Shown one piece after another: positions 38,098 through 50,687 of a DNA stretch of 64,000 nt. Position 1 is the first letter of the stretch, and each line of letters starts with the position of its first letter. Origin of the DNA: Prosapia bicincta (lineage: Eukaryota; Arthropoda; Insecta; Hemiptera; Cercopidae). The stretch lies in the NCBI GenBank assembly GCA_036971475.1, contig JBAIZL010000005.1, positions 174,773,386 through 174,837,385 on the forward strand, in the 5' to 3' direction. The notes beneath the pieces were generated by a model that was not told the DNA's origin, made no database searches, and was given only the letters and a program-made list of their open reading frames with translations. Position numbers and translations under genes: made by a program.

Positions 38098-38124
38098 TTT
38101 CGATTACAAAGTAATCATCTTCAG
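38098..38124 (-). ncRNA. Hammerhead-like core with perfect stem II
   Basis: Minus strand: CTGAAGA (38124-38118), T, GATTAC, loop TTT, GTAATC, GAAA (38101-38098), then AGTACATTAAG. Stem II is six perfect pairs. Layout is identical to the cores at 50.6 and 59.9 kb though the stem sequence differs. Probably a Penelope terminus without its coding part; the 38125-38818 flank shows no coding similarity. Confidence 0.5.
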
Positions 38125-38816
38125 AGTCATCATCATCTGTTTATCATATTATCTGCTTTATTATTAGAATAAAAAAAGTGTAACAGATATACAAATAGTT
38201 TTTTAAGAATTCATTTTTACTATAAGTGTCGAACTTACACACAACAGTGCAAAACTGTTTAGACAGTGGAACAGTAGACTTTATGATATAATTTGTTCAA
38301 AGATTACAAAATATAAAAAGTTATTTTTCAAATTTTAATCTAGTTTTTGCAATACTAAAAAAAACAAATGTTTTTATGAAGATTTTAAAAAACTTACTGA
38401 TTTAAAAATTTAAAACACTACTCATGATTTTTTTTTCATTTTGAAAAATTATATATGATGAAATAATGTTCTTTGAAATTTGTACCTTTAATGTAAGGTG
38501 AATTAATCGTACATGAAAATCATTTTTGAAAACGTCATTTCTAAAAACGACATTCAATTCAAACTTTAAGCCAGATTTGGGCAGAGATACTAAATACTTC
38601 AGCCAAATAGATACTTTATATACAAAAGGAATTATTTTAAAAATTATAGAGCAGCTTATAAAAATTTTGTTTTTAACTGTAACTTATGGCTAGTTAGTTC
38701 TTAATTACAGTCTGTGCTATTTCTTATGTTACCAACAATATTTTTCCACACAACTGCTGTGTTAGATAGAAACAAGGTACTTTTTAGATTGAGTCTCTCT
38801 TTCTTATCTTTAAATA

Positions 38817-40088
38817 TACGAGGTGTGACAATTAAGTAATAAGATTGATTCCATAAAAACCATTTATTTAGAAATTATTCTACAACTCTGCCCTTCAAAG
38901 TAGTCCCCTTGGGCAGCTGTACAACGGTTCCAACGTGTTTTCCATGCGTCGTAACATTTATGGAACGCTTCAACTGGGATGTCCACGAGTACCCTCGTCA
39001 CAGCCACTTGGATGTCCGCATTCGACTCGAAATGTGTTCCTTTGACCACTTTGCTCTAGGGTGGCACAGGTTTGCTGAAAAAAGTCACAGGGTGACATAT
39101 CGAGCGAATAAGGCGGCTGTTGAAACACGGCAATCCCTTTAGAGGCCAAATACTGAGGGTGATTTGGCACAGCGACTTCTAATGAAGGATCCAGTTGTTT
39201 GTTATGTCTGGGCGCATCCTGTTGACTCGTTTCCGCAATCTATCGAGTATTTGACGATAGTAGACTTGATTTATGGTTTGTCCCAGTGAATCAAATTCTT
39301 TGTGGGCAATTACATGGCTATCAAAAAAGGTAATGATCATCACTTATGCCTTCGACTCGCTCATGCAAGCTTTTTTAGGGCGAGTGCGTGAGGAGACAAC
39401 CATTGTGAGCTTTGGCCTTTGGTTCTGGGTCATATTGGAAAAACCAGCTCTCATCGCCTGTAATAACTCAGTCAAGCATCATGGAATCGTTTTCCACTTG
39501 CTCCAAACAGTCTTCTGGGACGTTCATTCGATGCTTTTGCTCCTCAGAAAGTTTTTTTGGAACCATCTTCACATACAACTTTTTCATCCCAAAATAATCG
39601 GTTAAAATTTATCTGACTGTTCCACGCTTCATACCCAGTTCCAAAGCCAACATTCGAACTGTTATCGCTGATCTTCACGGATTATGGCGCGCAGTTTGCA
39701 TTTCGACTGGTCTCCTGCTCCATGCCTCGCCTTCCACACCCCTCCTTAAACACTTTATGGCATCAAAACAGCTGGGCACAACTGAAAACACCATCACCAT
39801 GCATTTTTACGATTTTAGCGTACATTTCCAAATCTGTTTCGGCCAATCTGGCACAAAATTGTATAGCGAACCATTTCTTTAGATTTTGCTTCTCCATTTT
39901 TGTGACAAGCACCACCAACATGCGTCTTCTAAACACAACACATCAGGCGAAATAAACAAACTAGAGCGGGATATATATGAACGGAGAGGGGAAGGATGCC
40001 GGGGAAAGAAAATGAAATTTCGAGGTTGCAGGTTTACCACAAGCGTGGCAATAAAATCAGTCTCATTACTTAATTGTCACACCTCGCA
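38817..40088 (-). pseudogene. Degenerate mariner element
   Basis: The left end is TA then CGAGGTGTGACAATTAAGTA; the right end, reverse complemented, starts CGAGGTGTGACAATTAAGTA too, with the flanking TA mutated to CA. The 1268-bp interior encodes, on the minus strand, mariner fragments in shifting frames: EKQNLKKWFAIQFCARLAET at the N-terminus, FQQPPYSLDMSPCDFF (third Asp region), and AWKTRWNRCTAAQGDYFEG at the C-terminus. Frameshifts and stops make it inactive. Its ends differ from the 12.1 kb mariner, so it is a separate lineage. Confidence 0.9.
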
Positions 40089-41803
40089 CTATAGGTTACT
40101 GACAGTTTAAAGAATTTTTTTAGAGGTTCTAGATGGCATTATACAGATTGAATTGGCATTAGACATTAAGAAAATAAAAACAATGTTTCATTAGGGATAT
40201 AACATTATTCCAGTATTTAAAAAATCATATGCCTCTAATTTCTATTTTGTAAATAATGCAAAACAATAATTTGACCTGAAAAGGGCTGTATAATTTCTGA
40301 CTGTGTTCCATCCTTGACTTTAGAGCTCATGATCTAATTGGAGGTTGTTGCCACTCCAATGAGGGATGAAGTGGTCAAACATTTACGTTGAAAATATCTA
40401 AGAAGCCCCCCCCCAAAAAAAAACAATTGCTAGGAGATTGTAATTTGAAATCGCTAACACAAAAATTTCTAATGTGTTTTACAAGTATGTATGTGTCATG
40501 TTTACAAATTACAAATTTTAACTTGAATTTAAACCTATGAATCAACCAAAGCGTTTTGAGGTGACATTTGACATGTTTATTAACATTGACAGTAACAAAA
40601 AGTCTTTTAGAACTTATCTTCATGGATGAAGCTAGTTTTCATGTCACTAGCTATGTGATTAACCAACATAATTATAGGATTTGAGGCAGCAAGCTAATAC
40701 AATTATCAGAACTATCAGAACAGTTGGTGTGGACCACTGTATATTATCCAAACATTTATTTAATTTCCTTCTATTAACTCACACTCTCCTGATATATATC
40801 TTGTACAAATTTTTAATCGTTGGTAAAATACATTTTTTTCATCCAATCACTTTCAAATATATTTTTGTTAACCTTTAATGGATGACAATTGATGTTAAGT
40901 TTTTTAAAGCACAGTTTTTTAAAAAACATTCAATAATTAAATTATACAAATTTGGGGATTTAGGCCGGATTCGGAACTGAGTATTTGGAAATTCAAAGTG
41001 TAGCCCTTTTGGCACTCCAACCTTCCTATAGCTAGAAGTGTATTTCTCAAAGAAGTATATGAATTTTACTTTTGCTCCCATCTGGTTGTTGCCGAAATCT
41101 ACATTGTATAACCTTAAATTGTTGCCATGGCTACCACACAATACCATAAATTAATGCTCTAGAATTAAAAATGAATGAAAAGAATAAAATAAACAAACTG
41201 GATTAACCATATCGAACTTTGTTTCACAAAAGGACATTGCGAAAAGAAACCACAACACAATGCAAGCAACAAAAAAAAAAGAAAGCATATAAATAGTAAC
41301 AAACGAAAATAATAGTCCAAAGCCATAAAAAGGAAAATTGCAAGGAAATTCACTTTCTATTTTGCCATTTAATATTGTTATTTTGACATATTTATATACA
41401 TAAAAAAACTAAAATAAAAATTTTCTTTGTTGACCTAGTAGGAATTGACTTTTAAAAAATTATTTCTATTACGTGTTTTTCAATATTATTTCAAACCTTT
41501 CGTTTCAGTTATTTTTTCCAACTTTAAAAAAAATGTTTTAAAATTATTTTTGTACAATAAGATCCATGTAGACTTGAAATATCTTGAGAACTATATACAA
41601 TTATATTAAGCAGGTATTATTTTCTGGAACATATATGTTCTACACACACACACACACACACACACACAGTCATACAACACAATTTTATGTCCTTTTAAAG
41701 TGTTTAAAAGAGTACAAAACAAACAAGTAAGAACTTTACTTTGCAATTTTTCTTTCTCAGAAAAGTGTGATGAAGAAAAGAATATTGTAAATAAATATTC
41801 AAA
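40089..41803. other. Intergenic, possible old repeat
   Basis: The minus strand of 40900-41150 has GC-richer sequence with a 90-codon frame I cannot assign; it reads more like an old repeat than a gene. A (AC)n tract lies at 41643-41669. Nothing else recognised. Confidence 0.4.
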
Positions 41804-42762
41804 TACAGTTCAATCCCAGTAATTCGAATTCCAGTAGTCCGAAACTCCCACTAATCTGAAACTATTTTCAAATAAATCAAAATAAGAAATAAATAAATGA
41901 CTAAGAGAAGTTCAAAGAAGAAACCACTTATACCATATTGTAGCTTAAACTGATTACACTGCAGCAATACTGAAGAAGCTAACAATAAAAGACATAATGT
42001 TTTCTCTAATAGATGCCTGAACAGGAATTCTGACACCCAAGGATTCATTCAAAAATGTATGGTCATCGATTGATTCCTTTAATATCAAAGAGATACAACT
42101 GCAGAAGACGTAAGAGAGTGGATAAGTTGAAGGGACGAAATGATATTAATTTACAAACAGACAGTGAGATTATCAACAGTGCGCTAAGGGATGATGGATG
42201 TAAAACATGAGATGCTGAAGAAGATTAAGTAAGAGAGCTGGGTGTGAAAATGACGGTGGTTTTTAACACATATTGACTGGGCAATGAAAAATGACAAACC
42301 ATATCATCAAGTCTTGCTGCTGCTTTAGATCAGAAAGAATGCTGTAGAAAAGGCAATCAACCAACCGAAGCAAACTATATAGTAAGAAGTGAAGTTTCAC
42401 AAAAAAATAAAGTATTTATGTTCAGTACGTACAGTAGTAAGTTTATTTGTGTTTTATTAGGTGAATTGTTCAAGTGTTTGTTATATTGTTCATTTTAAAA
42501 CTTACTGTACAGTAAGTAGCCTATACACTAATAGAAATGCTTCTGGGACATACATGTTTCAGTTGGTAAGTGTTTTTTTTGAGTTATTACTGTACTGTAC
42601 TTAACTAACTCTACTCTTAACATAAGCCTATACATACTTTATAATACCATGTAGGCATATATGTAGCCGTATTTACGTTGTAGATATACGTAGTTTACAT
42701 TCCGGTAATCCGAAATGGTCATACATTTATTATTTCTGATTACCTGGATTGGACTTTATGTA
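41804..42762. mobile_element. pogo/Tigger-like element, degenerate
   Basis: TA-flanked. The left end is CAGTTCAATCCCAGTAATTC and the right end, reverse complemented, is CATAAAGTCCAATCCAGGTA, with further similar words TCCGAAA and GTAATCCGAAA inside each end. About 955 bp. The + strand near 42090-42240 gives KRVDKLKGRNDINLQTDSEI, which might be a transposase tail. No intact frame. Confidence 0.6.
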
Positions 42763-44261
42763 ACTAATTTGGGAAAAAATTAGAAATAATTATTAAAGCC
42801 AGTTAGGTAACAAAAACAGCTAAGAATACTAAACAAAATATTAAAGAAAGCTTCAATTTATCTTGAGAGGTGATAAATAAATTCCATGAGAGAAATATTT
42901 TTTTAATTGAAATTAAAGCAAGATGCATAGCATCCATGCAATTAAAAATTTTAATAAAACAATGATATTTTAAGAAATCAGACTATAAGTAATCGTAACA
43001 TGAACCACTTAAGGTGAAACATAAAGCATGCATTTTATGAGACACAAGAACATTAGTTTTTTTGCTGTGACTACCTAACACATTTGCTAGTTTAAAGAAA
43101 TTGCCAATCCTTGTCTTTCTTTAGTTATTTTTTTTTAATATCCATTTCCATTGTGCAACTGCTTTCTACTAAACAATAATACCCAATGCCACCAAACTGC
43201 AATTTTCATAGTATTAGATTCCTAACTTTGATCTACATCATTTTTTTAACCTGCTTTTAAATGGCTGTCCATTTTAAATGGACAAATTAAGTCCAAATTA
43301 AGGATGTCTGGATAATTAAAGACTTATTGTGTAACATTAAAAAAATATAAAATAAAATAACTGATTACCACCAAAGGTTCCTTAAGGATACCCACATAAA
43401 ATCTTATAAACAAATTTGTAATTGAGATTTTAAGGAAAACTAATATTTTTAGTTACATAAATAACAAGGATTAAAACATATTCTCACATATGGTTGTATG
43501 TAAGTGTGAAACCATTATTTAATAAGTTAGTCTGTATTAAGTGCTAAATTTAATGAAAGTCACTATTTCCAAGTAATCACAGTTTAAACATAATAACACT
43601 TTTGTCACTTATCACGTCAAATAACCTCTAACCTACAAAACCATGACATAATAGATTTTCTATTACTTTAATGGATTTTGGATTTGGACTATGTAATATT
43701 CCTAAAAAATTATTCATTTTATACTACAGACTAGGCAAAAAGAGGACTATTTCTCTTGTTGCAGGCATAAAGGAGATGATGAAAAGTAAAGTTGATGGAC
43801 ATTGTGTAATCTTATGAGTCAAATTACACGACACTTCCCAAATAAAAACAAGGGACATTAGAGACACTAGCTACATAATTAGGGCAGAAATAGTGTGATG
43901 CATGTCAGGTAGAATGTTTTTTTTTACTGTTCGCACCCTAATGTAGTCCAACTAAATTAACATATTTAGTGTAATTATAAGTAGTAATTGCATAACTGAG
44001 TGAATACTTTTGAACTTATTTCCTGACTAGTTTCAAAATAAATCATTTCATTGATGAAGCCGACCCGCTACTGCCAACGATTGCTCAAGGCTAGATTAAT
44101 GAGGGAAGTGGGGTGTTTGGGTTAAATTACAAGCAACATTTAGTGTAACCAGTATCTCATAACGGTGGGAAGCCTGTTTTCAATTACTACAATCAATGTG
44201 CATTTGTTTAGTGTGACGCCATACATTGTGACATATCTTATTTTCCCACACAGTGAATGTT
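42763..44261. other. AT-rich stretch, nothing recognised
   Basis: Searched on the minus strand for the missing TGF-beta ligand exons (Trp/Asp-rich propeptide end, Cys-rich mature domain) without success. Confidence 0.5.
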
Positions 44262-44385
44262 TTTCTTGAATTTTATAGTCCATTACGTTTGGTGAATCTT
44301 ATTAATCACTTAAACAATAGTTTATGACTATCCGAACTATCAAAGTTCGGATAGTCATAAACTATTGTTTAAGTGATTAACAGTG
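44262..44385. mobile_element. Inverted pair of Penelope family A termini
   Basis: The left arm (TAGTCCATTACGTTTGGTGA through GACTATCCGAAC) is followed after four bases by its reverse complement, GTTCGGATAGTCATAAAC then TATTGTTTAAGTGATTAA. It matches the family A terminus at 9560-9635, without any coding sequence or hammerhead core between the arms. Confidence 0.75.
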
Positions 44386-44628
44386 AATGTGTTGAAAAGG
44401 GAAAATAAATGCAACTGAATTAGTAAATAAGAGAAAATAACCCAAAATAAAATTAAAATTGTAAAAAATAAACCCTAAATGATGTAAAGAATTTTTACAA
44501 ATTGATACAATAAGCCGTATATAACTCCCATTATTATAAGAATGTCGGGAAGGATAAAGGGATATCTAACATGGGACAATCAAATATCAAATCACATCTG
44601 GTAGGATTCTGGTGAAGTAATAAGAAAC

Positions 44629-44633
44629 CTATA

Positions 44634-44714
<81 letters not shown>
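44629..44714. repeat. (AT)n microsatellite
   Basis: About 85 bp of AT repeat with one CAT interruption. The 64-codon frame over it is spurious. Confidence 0.97.
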
Positions 44715-44715
<1 letters not shown>

Positions 44716-45461
44716 TTAAATCAAGCACAATTTTTACAGAATTGATTGGTTTTTATTTGATTGTTGAAAGTAAAATGAAACCAGATATTTCATTTTCTGC
44801 ATAGCACTGAAATTGCTTAAAATCAACATTTTGTTAACATAAAAATGCCCACCAAGAGTAAAATATGAAATTTAAAAAAATTAAAACGAAATACTGATAT
44901 TTTTATATAGTCAATAAATGCTATAGTAATAAAATAACTTAATATTTGAAATGTAGTTGTATACATCTCTGGACATTTACATATGGATTGAACCATTCTG
45001 AACAAGTGGTCAAGTCTTATTAGTAGACAAATTTTCAAATAGAAAAATATAAGTAATTAATGTAAACAATTGACAAAAATATAAGGAAATTGATGTGGTT
45101 GGGAACATGAGAAAAATGGTCAAAGGCAGAATACTGTTAAGAACTCTATAGTGAAAGGAATATAAGAGGACCTAATAAACTAAAAGTAACTTGGAACAAG
45201 ATTCAAATAATCAACTGTGTGAGGTGTATGTGTGTGCATTACAAATATATTTGTCACTTTATGACTTAACACCCTACTCCCAATAAAGTTGGGTTATACA
45301 ACTTTATTTATTTTAATAATATAGGTTTAATTTTGTAATTCTGGCAATGATTTCTTTTTAATAAATAGACTAAATACAAATTCTTTATAGTATAAACTCC
45401 AAAATATTTATGAACAATTATGTTGGTAGGTTTTCACATGCAAAATATAAAAGTATTTTGT

Positions 45462-45466
<5 letters not shown>

Positions 45467-45528
<62 letters not shown>
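45467..45528. repeat. (TA)n microsatellite
   Basis: About 60 bp of TA repeat, 250 bp downstream of TGF-beta ligand exon 2. Confidence 0.97.
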
Positions 45529-45775
45529 GAAACAGTATTCATTCCTTGACGGCCCTGTTTCCCAATCTTACCTCTTTAAATTTAGCTAGAATCCAAACTA
45601 TCATTGTAACAATAAAATATTTAATTATAATAAATGGGTTATATTCCTATAGATAATATATGCCCTCATAGATTTGGTACTTGAAAAAAACTCAAACACA
45701 TAATTGCTTTTATTAAAAGATAAAGACTATATAAAAGATAAAGGTACATTCAGTAATAATTTTTTTTAAACTTAC

Positions 45776-45940
45776 CTTTAACTGGGTTTTCTCTCCTGTC
45801 TATGAAAGACAATGTTAGATGAAGTTGTGCCGAATGTAACTCTTCTCCCGGAATAATGCCCGGGACATCAAATATTAAAAAATGACCGTGTTCATAAAGT
45901 GATTGGTTATATGAATGGACTCTTGTTTTTTGCATTGGAC
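45776..45940 (-). CDS. TGF-beta superfamily ligand, exon 2 (propeptide core)
   Basis: Minus-strand exon with acceptor TAATTATTACAG just before 45940 and donor G|GTAAGT after 45776. Read in the frame set by exon 1 it gives GPMQKTRVHSYNQSLYEHG then HFLIFDVPGIIPGEELHSAQ and LHLTLSF, the hallmark of the TGF-beta family propeptide (V.SF....., F.FDV..IP.GE.L..AEL.L). Length is 165 bp, entering at phase 1 and leaving at phase 1, so a further exon must follow at lower coordinates. I found neither it nor the cystine-knot mature domain in this window. The family is clear but the subgroup (BMP, activin or other) is not. AT-rich codon use contrasts with GC-rich exon 1. Confidence 0.8.
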
Positions 45941-46189
45941 CTGTAATTATTAAATAGCTATTACGTTATGGTAGATTTTATTTACAGACGATCCTAAAGT
46001 TGTACTTTTTGATGTTATATTACTTAATTTTATTTATATTATAATGAAAGAGGATGTTTGTAACTGGTAATGAAATAAACATTGTTTAAATCTACACTTA
46101 AGCAGTGGAGCATAAGTAATGTATCTGTTATAAATCTATAGGGGCTCGAGGGTCATTGTGTTTAAAAGCTACCATTAGTTTTAAAAGGT

Positions 46190-46690
46190 ATTCAAAATAT
46201 AGAAACTTCTAAACTGGGAGCTAGAACAATGAGCTGTCAGACAGGTAAATTGATGATAAGCAAGCCCATAAGCCCTCAGATAACAAAGTACTTTCTGTGT
46301 CGGGGAAAGCTGTACAAAGAAGGACAAAGATATTTTGATTACTACGACAAAGCATATAGAATACAGGCTAGGATTGGTTAAACTAAGTAAAAGGAAGATT
46401 ATTAGTAAAGAAAGAGATAGAAGGAGCGATCAAAAAGTCGAGGAAAGAGCATTTAAGTTTTGACAGTCGAGAAAAGAAGTCCAGGGAACCAAAGAGGAGA
46501 GGAGTCCGGGGAACTAGATAGAGCAGTTAAGTTTTAGCAGTTGAGGAGGGAAGCTTAGAGAGCAAACAAGCTTTGGAAGCTAACTCTGGAAATCGAAGGT
46601 AGAGGGGTCCAACCTTGGAAGCCAGAGTTGAGGATGAAGGAAATCATACTCGGGCACCGGAGGATCATTCAAAATAAGTACCAGTTAATT
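46190..46690. repeat. Purine-rich, internally repetitive region
   Basis: Purine-rich on the + strand. Two diverged copies of a roughly 70-90 bp unit: GAGCATTTAAGTTTTGACAG (46446) and GAGCAGTTAAGTTTTAGCAG (46522), each followed by a (T)GAGGA- or GAGAA-type stretch and AAG. No coding frame. Origin unknown. Confidence 0.55.
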
Positions 46691-47170
46691 AATTATTAAG
46701 AATTCAATTTTAGTAAAATTAAATTAAAAGCCAACATTTAATTTCAGAAACTGGCATAATAACTGAATTTATTAAATTACAAGCTAAAACCACAGTAATT
46801 TATCTCACTTGCCTAGAGATAAATACATCTACTATAAGTTTTTGTAAGATATTAGATTTAAGACTGACAACTGTTAACGTGTAAAGAGTTCTTTCTCTTT
46901 ATTTTACTGAAAAAAACTAGCTAGTCATTCATCAACTGTTATGGTGTAAAAATTTAAATTAGTAGGTAATATTTTACTTAATTAGAAGTTCAATTTAACA
47001 AGTAATTCAGTGAGTTTTTTTTGTTTTAAAATCCAGAAAACCTTTAGTTATTTTATTCTTTAAAATACAGATTTAGGACCAAATTTATTTAATATTATTA
47101 ATTTAGTATATTTATTTAATATTTCAAAATAATAATTTTAAATAATTTTTTTATAATTTTATTTCTTAAC

Positions 47171-47825
47171 ATGGGGTGGCCTGAAAAGTTCCAGGCCTAA
47201 TAATGAAAATAATAATCTATGGTTTCAATACTTATTTATTTTTCAACATAATCTCCTTTATTGTTAATACATTTCATCCAGCAATGTTCCAATGACATTT
47301 TTCCAATCCTAGTGTTCTACAGGAAGGCCTGCAAAGTACCCATCTACAGCTACAATCGCTTCTTCAACGGACAAAAAATGACTACCGAGGAAGGTTTTCA
47401 ACTTTGGGAAAAGATAGAAGTCCAAGGGAGCCAAATCTGGAGAATAAGGTGGATGGTCCACCAATTCATAATAAAAATCCCTCAATTTTGCCATCGCCAA
47501 AAGACTTTTGTGAGCGGGAGCATTGTTGTGATGAAGATGATTTCTTTTGCTGTACTTCGGGTCTATTTTCACGAATCTTTGCATAAAATTGTGCAAGAAG
47601 ATTAGAATACTATTACCCAGTTATTTTTTATCTTTTTGAAGATAGTCGATTAACAGAATTCGTTTCATATCCCAAAAAACCGACCCCAACACCTTTCCAG
47701 CTGATGGCACGGTTATGCCCTTCTTCGGGCTTGAATAACCAGCTTCTGTCCACTGCATGGATTGTTGTTTGGATTCAGGTATGTAGTGTTTCATCCGTTA
47801 TCACAAATTGATGCAAAAATGTCTT
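47171..47825 (-). pseudogene. Mariner fragment, 5' truncated
   Basis: The terminus GGGGTGGCCTGAAAAGTTCC (47173) resembles a mariner end. Minus strand: VITDETLHT (first Asp region, near 47805), PSAGKVL-like and FWDMKRIL-like blocks, HHNNAPAHKSLLAM (second Asp replaced by N) and VDHPPYSPDLAPLDFYLFPK (third Asp region), within frame 47596-47309. The DNA-binding N-terminal half and the other terminus are missing; sequence at about 47830 onward belongs to Penelope-like DNA. It lies in the first intron of the TGF-beta ligand gene, same strand. Confidence 0.88.
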
Positions 47826-47839
47826 TTTGTATTTTGTTT

Positions 47840-48960
47840 GTATTATATTATGGTAATATTGTAATTTTCTAGTATTCTACTTTATTATTTTTTTTATATT
47901 GCATCATATGTATGTGAATATGGCTCATTTTTGTTGTTGTTTGTGGTTCATGTTTTAGTCATTTTTAGTTATTATTTAAATTCTATTTTATTGTTTTTAT
48001 TGTATCCATTTTTGTTGGATTATTTCATATATATTATTTGTTTTTTCATTTTTCTTTATTTTTAAGGGGGATTTTAAGCATTCTATATAAAAGTGAAATG
48101 TAAGCACCCATTTATGTTGTAGGAGAAGGTTAGAGTGGTTTGGTATTGTGTTTATAGTTTGGCTAAGTTTCGTAAAACATTTAGTAATCAATGTTATTTG
48201 TATTTCTTGTTATTCTTAGGTCTAAATAGTTTATTTTATTGTCTATTTCTATTGGCATGGCAAATTTTATGTTTGGGTGAAGGTTGTTAATTTATTTTAG
48301 GATGATTTATGAGGTTATATTATTTATTGATTTATTTTTGGAGATGTTTATTGTCAACATATCATATCCAATGTTTGTTGGGGGTCTTGCGTTTTTATGG
48401 TTTGTGTCATTATTTTGTCAAGGGTTTGGAGGTACTTTTCTGATAATATACTTAAGATAGGTGATCCCATTGCCATGCCATCTATTTGTTTATATATTTG
48501 ATTATTAAATGAGAAGTAATTTTGATTTAGTAAGGTCTTTAAGCATTTTTTTATTTGGTTTGTGTATTTGGGGTTAGTTTTAGGATAAGTTAATTTTTTT
48601 TTAACTATTTGGATGGTTACATTTATTTCTATGTTAGAATTCATGTTTGTGATACCAAATGGTATGCATTTGCTGTTTTTGTTTGTTTATTTTATTTAGT
48701 ATGTGGGTTAAATTAAATGAGTTTTTTATTGTAAATTTATTTTCTAGTTTGAGTTTGTGATTTAGGCTATTGGTAATTACTTAAGATATTTAATAGGAGA
48801 GTGCATTTTTGAAATTTATTAGAAATCTTGTAAGGTTGTTGATTTTATGTATTTGGATTAGGGCATTTATTTTAAGAGGATTTGAATTGGTTATTGTGTA
48901 TTAGTAAAGGTGAAATGCCTTTGCGTTGGAAACCCTTTGGAGACTAATTCGGTTTTGAAA
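47840..48960 (-). pseudogene. Penelope-like element relic, second lineage
   Basis: Minus-strand frame 48644-48354 contains QNYFSFNNQIYKQIDGMAMG then SPILSILSEKYL, the reverse transcriptase motif B region (consensus GLAMGSPLSP.LA..F). Downstream (about 48290-48060), IKFAMPIEIDNKINYLDLRI then MGAYISLLYRMLKIPL match the post-catalytic region in which FLDL.I and HKMAA....I.RL..IPL are conserved. There are several stops and no catalytic YxDD was readable. It differs from the copies at 8.6 and 23 kb. Confidence 0.72.
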
Positions 48961-49089
48961 TGGGGCAAAGAAATGAAAAAAATGCGACAAATATCTGGGA
49001 GATGAATTAACAAAGGATGGTAAAAAAGAAAATAAACTAGGGCAGGGGTGAAGAACGTTGCATCTCAATCACACAAAAGTACCTCTTTT

Positions 49090-49760
49090 AAATTGAATAT
49101 ATAATTCAGATTGTATAAGATTCTGAATAGGATGCAAATGGATAGGCTTGTTTTTTTTATTAATGAACAATGTAATTGGGAACAGATAATGTATCACATG
49201 TGCCTGTGGTTGTCATTAGCTACAATGGCGAGAGACCCTTGCTTACGGCAGGTTACGCAGTTGCTGGTACACAATATGTCGTTGCTGGTACACATAATGA
49301 AGCTGTCGCGATTATGTTACTGACGGGGAAAACAGATGAAACAATCTTTCCAGGGGGTTGTATGTCATGTACAAATTTCATCTCAATCGCTGCAGAACGT
49401 TTTGAGTTTTTGAAGCGTACACAAACAAACATTTTTGTACATGAAGATAAGTATGGCAAGTATTCCCCTAGCTTGAGGCAGTTGGTGGCTCACAGCTGTC
49501 CATTAAAAAAGCCGTTTTTTCGTGGTAGCTTTATTACTGGCGCAAAAAAAAATATATATAAAAAACAAACTTTGAAGCGAGTTGTATGTCGTGTCAAAAT
49601 TTGACTTCAATCATTGCAGATCTTTTTGAGTTTTCGAAGAGTCCACAAAATAAGACATTTTTATGTATAAAGATAGGTTTAGCAAGAGTTTCCCTCGCTT
49701 GCGGCAGATGGTTCAGTTGCTAATACATATATGCTGATATGCTCGCAGACTGCATGGAGT
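49090..49760 (+). repeat. Diverged tandem repeat with an open frame
   Basis: Two diverged units of about 230 bp: GTTGTATGTCATGTACAAAT at 49357 and GTTGTATGTCGTGTCAAAAT at 49580, each followed by CATTGCAGA/CGCTGCAGA, TTTTGAGTTTT and an AAGATA.G..T.GCAAG.. block, ending near a GCGGCAG/GAGGCAG word. The 142-codon frame 49176-49604 crosses the units and has no family I recognise; I judge it chance. Such degenerate ACAAATTTCATCTCAATCG-type repeats are widespread in arthropod genomes. Confidence 0.55.
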
Positions 49761-49898
49761 GAGAACTGTCTTTCTCTAAAGAATGCTATACACTGGTTTA
49801 ACAAAGCCTAAGCAGGTGTACAACACAAAGTCTGCCTCAGCATAAATATACTATATGCCATCATTAAACTAGTAATATCTACATTAATAAGTTATATA

Positions 49899-49901
<3 letters not shown>

Positions 49902-49973
<72 letters not shown>
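49902..49973. repeat. (TA)n microsatellite
   Basis: About 70 bp of TA repeat. Confidence 0.97.
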
Positions 49974-49975
<2 letters not shown>

Positions 49976-50589
49976 ATTTGTATGATAGTATTTTTCTTGT
50001 TAAATATTTATTTATATAAAATATAAACATTTTAACAAGGATTTTTAGAAAACAAATTGGTTAAAAGCTGTTAATTAATGTAATATATTTATATAATCAG
50101 GAGCTTTGCAGTGTCAACAACTAAATCAACATAACTGGTTTTTGTATAAATGTGATAAGTGGATGAAAATTTCTTTGTTAACAATTTATCAATGTGCATA
50201 CAATTCATTTGCAAAAGTGTTTACAAAATTATTTGCTTAAAGGTTTTTATCAATCAACATATTGATATTATCAATAGTTTTATACACTGGCAGTAGCTAA
50301 AGCCCTCACTTAGTATGGAACAGTAATAACAATATGTTACATTAATGAAAAGTTTTGAGTAACTAATGTCATAAATATTCTTGGTAATAAAGTGTATGTG
50401 GCTTGATATATATATTAAAAATATGGTGATACGTTTTCTTGTATTATAGTAAATGAATAAAAATATTTCAAAAACGAGAATGTGTTAATATATTAAATAT
50501 GGTGATATGTTTTCTTGTAATATAGTTAATAAATTAAAAATATTTCAAAAACAAGAATACTTTTAATGAATATATTTATTCAAAGCTTT

Positions 50590-50619
50590 TCGCCGATAAA
50601 ATAGTACCAGCATCTTCAG
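50590..50619 (-). ncRNA. Hammerhead-like core, family C left arm
   Basis: Minus strand copy of the core at 50688-50719, identical in sequence: CTGAAGA, T, GCTGGTA, loop, TATCGGC, GAAA. Confidence 0.5.
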
Positions 50620-50687
50620 GAAAATAATTATCTAATATATCTAATCTAGGAAAATAATTATCTAATCTAGATTAGATAATTATTTTC

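Noticed and set aside
40875..41147. 90-codon minus-strand frame as a missing TGF-beta ligand exon
   Set aside because: No cystine-knot spacing, propeptide motif or convincing splice sites; composition suggests an old repeat.
49176..49604. 142-codon + strand frame
   Set aside because: It spans a diverged tandem repeat, has no recognisable domain or codon signature, and its downstream part repeats the upstream part in another frame.
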